Source: DATARH01 sp050181375
Lineage (GTDB): Bacteria > Pseudomonadota > Alphaproteobacteria > ATCC43930 > CGMCC-115725
Reading direction: 5' to 3'
NCBI GenBank assembly: GCA_050181375.1
Contig: JBFXDF010000071.1
Span: 1 to 16,214, forward strand
Length of the DNA: 16,214 nt
The notes beneath the pieces are model-generated. The model saw only the letters and a program-made list of their open reading frames with translations. It did not search any database and had not been told where the DNA came from. The number at the start of each line of letters is the position of its first letter. Within the stretch, counting starts at the first letter, position 1. Of this stretch, positions 1 to 5,211 are shown in pieces. The position numbers were made by a program, and so were the translations under genes.

Positions 1-13
1 GCTCTTCCGATCT
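1..13 (+). other. Illumina adapter remnant at contig end
   Basis: Bases 1-13 read GCTCTTCCGATCT, identical to the last 13 bases of the standard Illumina read-1 adapter. This is almost certainly untrimmed library sequence, not genomic DNA. Biological sequence can be trusted only from about base 14, and the contig boundary here is an assembly end. Confidence 0.9.
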
Positions 14-329
14 TCTTAACAGGGCTTTTAATATCGGAAGCACGACGGAAACTTTAGCGACAGACCAACCACCGTAAGCACCTTCCCCACGTCATCATAA
101 AATCGCAGTCACAGCAACCCTCGCGGCGCACGTTGCGTCTACTTCCCACGTCGATCGAAAGTCACCGCAACGGTGGTCCCCACGCCGCGGCCGGCCAGGA
201 TCGTGCGTGCGGCAGTGTCGAATTAGCGGAGCCTCGGGTCGTTGCGCGCAAGTGGTCGATGACACGCATATTTCTGGTGTCCGGCTCGCGAGCAGCCGTT
301 CAGGAAAGACGTCACGGGAGCTCACGGAG
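14..329. other. Leader region upstream of P1, no gene seen
   Basis: I see no convincing gene in these 316 bases; the short open frames lack ribosome-binding sites and recognisable products. It presumably holds the promoter of the secreted-protein cluster. A small dyad, GACAC (261-265) and GTGTC (277-281), lies about 50 bp before the P1 start and could be a regulator site, but it is too short to assert. Confidence 0.4.
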
Positions 330-839
330 ATGGTAAGGGTCCTAACTGCAGTAGCGGCACTGACATTGGCGGCCAGCAACGCGCTCGCGGCCGATCGCCT
401 GGCCGATACCCAGCTGGACAGAGTCACTGCCGGCGCGCTCCTCGATTTTGGTTGCGGCGGCTGCTCCGGACGCGGTGCCATATCCACCTCGTCGTCGTCG
501 AATCTAGACGGTATCGGGACATCCACCGGTGACACGCAGATTATTGGCGGCACTGGGTCCGGAGGGGGCGCCGGATCCGGCACTGGCACCGGCGGCGGCG
601 GATCGGGCGGCGGCACCGGCGGCGGCGGATCGGGCACTGGCACCGGCGGCGGCGGATCGGGCGGCGGCACCGGCGGCGGCGGATCGGGCAGCGGCACCGG
701 CGGCGGCGGATCGGGCAGCGGCACCGGCAACGGCTCGATCGGCGGCGCCGGCTCCAATGGCGCGCTGGCAGCAATACTGCCGCCTCAGGTTCCCGCGAAC
801 GTCGCCGCCATCATCTCGGCCATCAAGCCCATCCCCTGA
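330..839 (+). CDS. P1: secreted glycine-rich repeat protein with double-glycine-like pro-segment
   Basis: This is a 169-residue protein of unknown function and the first of seven paralogous secreted proteins. The start at 330 follows GGGAG (316-320) and opens directly onto a Sec signal peptide (about residues 1-20, ending ALA). The pro-segment DRLADTQLDRVTAG follows (residues 22-35), with the AG at 34-35 as predicted C39 cleavage site. The mature part begins ALLDFGCGGC with a CxxC, then a Ser-rich stretch. Next comes a tandem repeat of five nine-residue units, TGGGGSGxG (about residues 87-131), and a hydrophobic Pro/Ile/Ala tail. The repeat is low complexity and flexible, which fits an extracellular or fibre-associated protein. 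An in-frame extension upstream to 207 lacks a signal sequence and is rejected. The family signature is seen in the sequence; a Fap-type substrate role is inferred from the peptidase and barrel genes downstream. Confidence 0.82.
   Translation: MVRVLTAVAALTLAASNALAADRLADTQLDRVTAGALLDFGCGGCSGRGAISTSSSSNLDGIGTSTGDTQIIGGTGSGGGAGSGTGTGGGGSGGGTGGGGSGTGTGGGGSGGGTGGGGSGSGTGGGGSGSGTGNGSIGGAGSNGALAAILPPQVPANVAAIISAIKPIP
588..722 (+). repeat. Five-copy 27-bp in-frame tandem repeat inside P1
   Basis: Units start at 588, 615, 642, 669 and 696, each with codons ACC GGC GGC GGC GGA TCG, and a degenerate sixth begins at 723. All five units are identical at eight of nine codons. Only codon 8 varies: GGC, ACT, GGC, AGC, AGC. 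Each unit encodes TGGGGSGxG. Near-identity at DNA level suggests recent expansion, so copy number is likely to vary between strains. The lack of stop codons in the repeat makes long spurious frames on both strands. Confidence 0.95.
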
Positions 840-864
840 GGGGATCTTCCGACAGGAATATGCC

Positions 865-1338
865 ATGCGAACACAAATGCGAGTTCCCGTGCTCGGAATG
901 TCAGCGGCGGGCATGCTGCTGGCGGGTGCGACCAGTGCGCTGGCCGGCGGTGCGGTGTTGACCGACCGGATGCTCGATAATGTCACCGCCGGCGGGGCTA
1001 TCGTCGGGGTTTCTTCCGACGCGTTGGCGGCTGGTGTTCTGGCAATAACGAACGCGCAGGGCAATACGGTCGTAGTGCCCAGCGCGTCACCCTATCCAAA
1101 CCAGCCGGGGCTTGGCACCACGATGGGAGTGTCGGTGGGCACCGCCTCGGCGATGGGAAGCAATCTTGCGTTCCCGGGTCAAGGATCGCCGTCGTCGGCT
1201 ACATCGGTGACGACCGGCGGCTCTGCCGACGGCAATCTCGTTTTGGGTTGGACATTTAACAGAACAGTTACAGGCGCCGGTGGTGTAACTGCCCAGGTTG
1301 GCTGGACCATTGTTTATGGCGCCTGGGTCGGGCTGTAG
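865..1338 (+). CDS. P2: secreted beta-rich protein with double-glycine-like pro-segment
   Basis: This 157-residue secreted protein of unknown function is a member of the P1-P7 family. The start at 865 lies 7 nt after AGGA (854-857) and 25 nt after the P1 stop, so P1 and P2 are probably co-transcribed. A signal peptide occupies about residues 1-27 (hydrophobic core VPVLGMSAAGMLLAGATSALA). The pro-segment VLTDRMLDNVTAG ends at residue 43. It differs from the rest in having M where most have Q and L where most have M. The mature 114 residues are rich in Gly, Ser, Thr, Val and Asn with few charges. The C-terminus, near AQVGWTIVYGAWVGL, is aromatic and beta-prone. That composition suits an aggregation-prone or fibre-forming extracellular protein, but no named domain is recognised. 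A longer in-frame reading through P1 is an artefact of the GC-rich repeat. Confidence 0.82.
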   Translation: MRTQMRVPVLGMSAAGMLLAGATSALAGGAVLTDRMLDNVTAGGAIVGVSSDALAAGVLAITNAQGNTVVVPSASPYPNQPGLGTTMGVSVGTASAMGSNLAFPGQGSPSSATSVTTGGSADGNLVLGWTFNRTVTGAGGVTAQVGWTIVYGAWVGL

Positions 1339-1403
1339 CATTTGCGGAATGGGAGAACAGTGGGGCTATCCGGCCCGCTACGCCTCTCCGTGACGCAAAT
1401 GCT
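1337..1403. repeat. Perfect 10-bp inverted repeat spanning the P2 stop and P2-P3 gap
   Basis: AGCATTTGCG at 1337-1346 is exactly complementary to CGCAAATGCT at 1394-1403, with 47 nt between. The left arm overlaps the P2 stop codon. A secondary GGGAG/CTCTCC pairing is possible inside, giving a long stem-loop in the mRNA. There is no T-tract, so it is more likely an intercistronic RNA structure or a binding site than a simple terminator. Confidence 0.7.
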
Positions 1404-1455
1404 GTGGGTGGTCCGGGGATGGCCTCGGTCCACGGGTGCGTGCAAGGAGGAACGG

Positions 1456-1791
1456 ATGAAAAAGACGCTTATGGGGTTGGCGGTGTTGCCGTTTCTGGCT
1501 GGTGCCGCCGTCGCGGCGGAACCGCTGAACAATCAGCAGATGGATTGGGTGACGGCTGGCTTTTCCGCGCTCGCGAATGCCGACGCGGAAGGGCTGGTCG
1601 GTGCAAACGGGATCATCGCGACCACGACGGCCACTCTGGCGCAAGTCAACCCGATTGCAAGGGCCACCCTGGGCGAGGGCAGCTCGGTCCTGTTCAAGTC
1701 GATCTCGGCGGCGCAGTCCTCGACTGTCTCGTCGACGTTCACGCCGGCTCCGATACCGGGCACTGGCGCCGGCACCGCCGCTGGCAGCTGA
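1456..1791 (+). CDS. P3: small secreted Ala/Gly-rich protein with double-glycine-like pro-segment
   Basis: P3 is a 111-residue secreted protein of unknown function. A strong ribosome-binding site, AAGGAGG at 1444-1450, lies 5 nt before the ATG. The signal peptide spans residues 1-20 (MKK, then a hydrophobic core ending GAAVA). The pro-segment AEPLNNQQMDWVTAG ends at residue 35. The mature chain starts FSALANADAEG and is rich in Ala, Thr, Ser and Gly, ending in a Pro/Gly/Ala tail. P4 shares the ALAN segment directly after the AG, and P7 has a looser match, so these three form a subgroup. Nothing suggests an enzyme. Its neighbours and leader make it a probable substrate of the C39 peptidase and barrel encoded at 4499-6507. 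Confidence 0.85.
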   Translation: MKKTLMGLAVLPFLAGAAVAAEPLNNQQMDWVTAGFSALANADAEGLVGANGIIATTTATLAQVNPIARATLGEGSSVLFKSISAAQSSTVSSTFTPAPIPGTGAGTAAGS

Positions 1792-1886
1792 CGCCTGAAT
1801 CTCGCTGGTTAAACGGCCGGACCACCTGTCGGGTCGAACGACCGATCTATTCGTCTATCGTTAATCGTGAATCAAGGGTGCAAGCG

Positions 1887-2222
1887 ATGAAGAAACAGTT
1901 TTTTGCTCTGCTCGCGGGTGGAGCGTTCCTCGCCTTGGCCACCACCGCGAATGCGGCCGGCCCGATGCAGCTCAATGACAATCAGATGGACGCGGTGTCG
2001 GCGGGTTCGACCGCCCTCGCCAACGGCGTCAGCGTGGCTCTTGGTGAAGTCCTGTCCGACACGGCGACTTTGACCAGCACGAATGTGTCGCGACCGACCG
2101 GCCTGACGAACATCGCAAACCAGATTGTCATCGGTCAGGCTTTCTCGCAGGCGGTGGCCGCCGGCGGTTTCCTGTTCCAAGCGGCAGCGGCCTCTCACGC
2201 CGACAGCCTTGCTCAGTGGTAG
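1887..2222 (+). CDS. P4: small secreted Ala-rich protein with double-glycine-like pro-segment
   Basis: P4 is a 111-residue secreted protein of unknown function, the same length as P3. AAGGGTG (1874-1880) precedes the ATG by 6 nt. The signal peptide spans about residues 1-23 (MKKQ, then a hydrophobic core ending ATTANA). The pro-segment MQLNDNQMDAVSAG ends at residue 40. The mature part begins STALANGVSVALGE and continues with Thr/Ser/Asn-rich sequence, then an Ala/Gln/Gly-rich stretch containing IGQAFSQAVAAGG. P7 has a related IGQAAASASG. Recurrent Gln/Ala/Gly patterning of this sort occurs in bacterial amyloid subunits, but no curlin or FapC repeat can be assigned by eye. The 95-bp gap to P3 shows no clear terminator. 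Confidence 0.85.
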   Translation: MKKQFFALLAGGAFLALATTANAAGPMQLNDNQMDAVSAGSTALANGVSVALGEVLSDTATLTSTNVSRPTGLTNIANQIVIGQAFSQAVAAGGFLFQAAAASHADSLAQW

Positions 2223-2291
2223 GCGGCACAACGCTCGCGTCGTCGATGTCGATGTGTCCTGCCTAACTCACCCCTTCGAAAGGAGAGCCAT

Positions 2292-2573
2292 ATGAAAGCG
2301 TTGCTTTACGGAATCGCGGCGTTGCCGTTTGTCGCGACCCTTGCCTCGGCGGAGCCGCTCCAACTGACCAGCAACCAGATGGACAAGGTGACCGCCGGGT
2401 TTGTGTTCCGCGAACTTACGCCCAGCAACACCAGCCTGACCGAATTGTCGGTCTACGCCGGCCCGTTGTCGCCATGCGACAGCTGCTATCTGAGGATCGA
2501 GACGTCCTCGATCAGCGTGCAATCGCAGATGGGGCCGGCGCCGTTTTTTGTAGCGCCGCCGCCAGCGCCGTAA
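2292..2573 (+). CDS. P5: short secreted CxxC protein with double-glycine-like pro-segment
   Basis: P5 is a 93-residue secreted protein of unknown function. A strong AAAGGAGA (2279-2286) sets the ATG at 2292. Its signal peptide (1-20, MKALLYGIAALPFVATLASA) is followed by the pro-segment LQLTSNQMDKVTAG, ending at residue 36. The mature 57 residues contain SNTS, then CDSCYL, then SISVQSQMGP and a Pro-rich tail. P6 has the same motifs in the same order, so P5 and P6 form a pair distinct from the Ala-rich members. Two cysteines in CxxC spacing in an exported protein suggest a disulphide, metal binding or inter-subunit crosslinking. FapC-type proteins have a C-terminal CxC, a loose parallel only. 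Confidence 0.85.
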   Translation: MKALLYGIAALPFVATLASAEPLQLTSNQMDKVTAGFVFRELTPSNTSLTELSVYAGPLSPCDSCYLRIETSSISVQSQMGPAPFFVAPPPAP

Positions 2574-2598
2574 CCATTGCACGGCGGTTGATGGCTAC

Positions 2599-2636
2599 GC
2601 GAGCCCCCGTTCCTTGTTCCCGGCATGGGGGCTCGC
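2599..2636 (+). terminator. Perfect 10-bp stem-loop between P5 and P6
   Basis: GCGAGCCCCC (2599-2608) pairs exactly with GGGGGCTCGC (2627-2636) across an 18-nt loop, 25 nt after the P5 stop. No T-run follows on either strand, so it may be a weak terminator, a 3'-end stabiliser or an attenuator that sets the level of P6. Of the hairpins I found in the P1-P6 block, this is the strongest. Confidence 0.55.
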
Positions 2637-2735
2637 CGGTATTCAGTGCACCGGGTTCGGCAGAACGATTCCGGTGCATTGTTTCGAATGCCCGACAATG
2701 GCCTCCCCAACACATGATCCGAAGGGAAATTGGAT

Positions 2736-3035
2736 ATGAGGCGATTGGCATTTGCGGTGGCAACGGTCCTGCCACTCGTAGCGGCCGGCGTCGCCGTGGC
2801 GCAGCCGGCGCAGTTGACGAACAACCAGATGGACAAGGTGTCGGCGGGGTTTTTGGAAATCGACCAAAGCAATACCAGCGCGACAATCCTGTCGATGTTC
2901 TTCAGGACATCCCTTTTCGTCACGACCCCCAATACGATCACCTGCACGACCTGTTATCTGGTGATCAATTCGCCTGTGTTCAGCGTGGCCTCGCAATTCG
3001 GCCCGGGAGTGCCGCTGGCGACGTTCCCGCCATAA
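2736..3035 (+). CDS. P6: short secreted CxxC protein with double-glycine-like pro-segment
   Basis: P6 is a 99-residue secreted protein of unknown function. I chose the ATG at 2736 over the in-frame TTG at 2730 because AAGGGA (2722-2727) is 8 nt from the ATG but only 2 nt from the TTG. The signal peptide spans about residues 1-22 (MRR, then a hydrophobic core ending GVAVA). The pro-segment AQLTNNQMDKVSAG ends at residue 38. The mature part carries SNTS, a hydrophobic Phe/Thr-rich section, CTTCYL and SVASQFGP. These line up with the SNTS, CDSCYL and SVQSQMGP of P5. P5 and P6 are tandem paralogues that have diverged, with longer hydrophobic spacing in P6. Confidence 0.84.
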   Translation: MRRLAFAVATVLPLVAAGVAVAQPAQLTNNQMDKVSAGFLEIDQSNTSATILSMFFRTSLFVTTPNTITCTTCYLVINSPVFSVASQFGPGVPLATFPP

Positions 3036-3138
3036 GCCCGAACGGTCCGCTCTTCATCACGTTTGCTGAACTAAGCGCTTGATCGTTGGGCAGCTCGCCG
3101 TTCCGATTACATCCGATGCGCTCAGCAGAGCTGTTGCC

Positions 3139-3516
3139 ATGCCTGCAGAACCCGAGCCGGGAAGGTCCGGTGGTCGATTATTCCCGCGACGCCGCCGGCG
3201 CTGGTCGGATGAGGACAAACTCGCGATCGTGCGAGAAAGCTTCGCCTCCGGCGTTTCCGTGGTGAGTGTCGCCCGACGCTACGGGATCGCCCCCAATCTG
3301 CTGTTCACCTGGCGACGGCTTTATGGCGAGGCTGCTCGCCGGGAGCCCAGTGGCGGCGACGCGCCTGCGACAATGTCCAGCTATCGCGATCTGGAGCGCC
3401 AGGTCCGCGATCTGGAGTGGCTGCTCGGCAAGAAGACGCTCGAAAACGAGATGCTGCGCCAGGAGTTGAAGCTGGCCGAGGCGGTCCTGGGGCACCGCCC
3501 GTCACTCAAAGACTAA
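3139..3516 (+). CDS. Orphan IS3-family (IS2-type) OrfA, transposase helix-turn-helix subunit
   Basis: This 125-residue protein (from ATG 3139; a TTG at 3079 is the alternative) matches the plan of IS2-type OrfA. A basic N-terminus leads to RRRWSDEDKLAIVRESF. A helix-turn-helix follows, around VSVARRYGIAPNLLFTWRRLY. Last comes a leucine-rich helix, LEWLLGKKTLENEMLRQEL, where IS2 OrfA has LLGKKTMENELLKEA. In intact IS3 elements OrfA binds DNA and is fused to the DDE transposase OrfB by frameshifting. No OrfB-like sequence or clear terminal inverted repeats are seen in the 376 bp downstream, so this is a fragment and cannot move by itself. It lies between P6 and P7 and was probably inserted into the secreted-protein locus. 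The assignment to the IS3 family is by motif memory. Confidence 0.75.
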   Translation: MPAEPEPGRSGGRLFPRRRRRWSDEDKLAIVRESFASGVSVVSVARRYGIAPNLLFTWRRLYGEAARREPSGGDAPATMSSYRDLERQVRDLEWLLGKKTLENEMLRQELKLAEAVLGHRPSLKD

Positions 3517-3892
3517 CAGATCACGATGCGCAAGGTCCCGGTGCGCGGGTATTTTCCGCCAGACCGCGCCGGCGCGATCCCCGGTATCCAAACAGGACCA
3601 GGACGACGCGGAATGGGGACCGACCCCGGCCGGTGCCCGTGACGGCGGCCGCTTTGGCGTGTGAGCCTGGGAACGGTATCAACCGAGCGCCGCGACGGGC
3701 TGCCTCCCGACCCGTGCTTGTAATTTCGGCGATATCGGGCGGCGCAAAGCGGAATGCCCAAGGCGGTGATGCCGGGCCGCTGCCCGGCTGGCGCGGACGG
3801 CCGACCAACATCGCCACGAATCTCGTAGACCGATGCGTGCTGGTGTACATTCGCACCGTCGCAATCGCCACTCCCCCGCAACGATCGCCGCG
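3517..3892. other. Gene-poor stretch after orfA, no OrfB remnant
   Basis: I looked in all frames for IS3 OrfB (DDE transposase) sequence and saw none. The only clear structure is a perfect 7-bp hairpin, GCCGGGC (3771-3777) and GCCCGGC (3782-3788) around a CGCT loop. It could terminate transcription from the IS side before P7. The rest may be decayed insertion sequence or the P7 leader. Confidence 0.4.
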
Positions 3893-4297
3893 ATGAACGA
3901 TCTGCACCTCACCTGTTACGGACGTGACGCCGCTCCGCTCGCCGCGAGCGCACAACGCGCGAGCGCAATTGCCGCGCTGCTGCTGCTGCTGTTGTGCCAA
4001 CCATTGTGGGCTGACGCTGCGGAGGGCATTGCCGAAGCGCCTGGTCCCGCGGGCTTGAGGCTAAAGGATTACCAACTCGATGCCGTTGCCGCTGGACTGG
4101 CAGCGAAGGCGAGCGGCGCCGCTCAGGCCGAGGGGGACAATGCGGCCACCAAAGCCGATGTCTTTACGACGGTCGGCCAGCCGGGACCGCAAAACGCCCT
4201 GTCCATCGGTCAGGCCGCGGCAAGCGCATCCGGATCCATCATCACTGGTCCCGCGACTGCCACTTCGACGCTGACCCTCACGGTCACCGTCCCCTGA
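3893..4297 (+). CDS. P7: secreted Ala/Gly-rich protein with double-glycine-like pro-segment
   Basis: P7 is a 134-residue member of the secreted family, separated from P1-P6 by the IS fragment. From ATG 3893 there is a long, mildly basic N-region, then a hydrophobic core AIAALLLLLLCQPLWA (about residues 26-40) and a likely cleavage site soon after. The pro-segment LRLKDYQLDAVAAG ends at residue 68. It is the most divergent signature, with L for M and A for T/S. The mature part is Ala/Gly/Thr-rich: LAAKASGAAQAEGDNAATKAD, later ALSIGQAAASASG, and a Thr-rich end. It resembles P3 and P4. No good Shine-Dalgarno precedes 3893 or the upstream in-frame ATG at 3833, so the exact start is uncertain. Confidence 0.75.
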   Translation: MNDLHLTCYGRDAAPLAASAQRASAIAALLLLLLCQPLWADAAEGIAEAPGPAGLRLKDYQLDAVAAGLAAKASGAAQAEGDNAATKADVFTTVGQPGPQNALSIGQAAASASGSIITGPATATSTLTLTVTVP

Positions 4298-4498
4298 TTG
4301 GAGCCGAGACCCGTTCGCGCAAACCCAGGTCCGACGCGCGACCGAGCGCACCGACCGCTCTCGTACGCAGGTTGTCGAGGCTTGACTCATTCCTCAACCT
4401 ACGCGACAAGACCGGGTTTGAGGACCACTTAGGCCCCAAAGGCCCCATCGCCAGGATCGGCTGCCTGTTGGATATCTGCATACCAGGATTGGGACAAC

Positions 4499-5188
4499 AT
4501 GTTTGGGGTTAGCCGAAATCCGTCAGCCAGCGAGCCCGCGAGCCGGATTGCCACTACAGCATTAGCATTGATGATCGCCGCCGCGGCAAGCGCCGCGAAT
4601 GGCCGCGAATCCGGCTACGTCCAATCGCTGCTGGAGATGAGGCAAGAGAATGTCGTGGTCCAGAAATTCGATCTCAGCTGCGGCGCGGCGGCGTTGGCGA
4701 CGATATTGAATTACCAGTTTGGCGATCCTGTAACCGAAAGAGAGATAGCCACCGGTCTGATTCAGCGAAAGGAGTATATCGAGCACCCTGAACTGGTGCA
4801 GATACGTCAGGGGTTTTCGCTGCTCGATATGAAAAGATATCTCAGTACGCGCGGCTACGTCGGTACCGGTTATGGTAACATGGAATTCGCGGATCTCATA
4901 AAGCTGGCGCCGATCATCGTAGCCGTTAGTCCTATCGGTTATAATCACTTCCTCATTTTTCGAGGGGTGATCGGCGACAAAGTGTTGCTCGCCGATCCGG
5001 CGTTCGGCAACCGCACCATGTCGATCGAGAAGTTCGAACGGATATGGATAAATTTTCCGGAGCTGGGAAAGGTAGGTTTCACCGTTAGCCGAGACGGCAA
5101 GCAAGCGCCTCCGCGGCTCTTGCGCATGCAGCCGACCCAGTTCGTGGCGCCGGCTCCCGAGCTTATCCGTAACACGCTGTTCCGATAG
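4499..5188 (+). CDS. Exported stand-alone C39-type cysteine peptidase (FapD-like)
   Basis: This 229-residue protein has a predicted Sec signal (about residues 17-33, ending AAAASAANG) and a single C39-like domain. The expected catalytic elements are present: Gln55 six residues before Cys61 in QKFDLSCGAAALATIL, His150 in YNHFLIFRG, and Asp166 in LADPAFG. C39 enzymes cut after double-glycine-type leaders. Most are N-terminal domains of ABC exporters, but here there is no ATPase or membrane domain, so the enzyme should be free in the periplasm, as for FapD of the Fap amyloid system. The next gene starts 23 nt later, so the two are likely one operon. Its probable substrates are P1-P7, whose pro-segments end in a C39-like AG site. 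Family and catalytic residues are seen; substrate pairing is inference. Confidence 0.87.
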   Translation: MFGVSRNPSASEPASRIATTALALMIAAAASAANGRESGYVQSLLEMRQENVVVQKFDLSCGAAALATILNYQFGDPVTEREIATGLIQRKEYIEHPELVQIRQGFSLLDMKRYLSTRGYVGTGYGNMEFADLIKLAPIIVAVSPIGYNHFLIFRGVIGDKVLLADPAFGNRTMSIEKFERIWINFPELGKVGFTVSRDGKQAPPRLLRMQPTQFVAPAPELIRNTLFR

Positions 5189-5211
5189 GCCGGAAAGGGG
5201 CGAGGACGAGA

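Noticed and set aside
588..722. P1 repeat as RTX calcium-binding or PE-PGRS sequence
   Set aside because: The RTX nonapeptide GGxGxDxUx needs Asp and a hydrophobic residue, both absent; PE-PGRS is mycobacterial with a PE domain that is missing here.
95..1064. Long Pro-rich, Arg-rich and Ala-rich frames opposite or out of phase with P1
   Set aside because: They come from the stop-free 27-bp GC repeat read in other frames; none has a signal peptide, ribosome-binding site or family resemblance.
330..4297. P1-P7 as classical bacteriocins exported by a C39-ABC transporter
   Set aside because: They carry Sec signals before the leader, and no ABC exporter, membrane fusion protein or immunity gene is present. 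The neighbours are a soluble exported peptidase and an outer-membrane barrel.
4382..4410. TTGACT at 4382 as a -35 box for the C39 peptidase gene
   Set aside because: No acceptable -10 hexamer lies 16-18 nt downstream; the sequence there is GACAAG.
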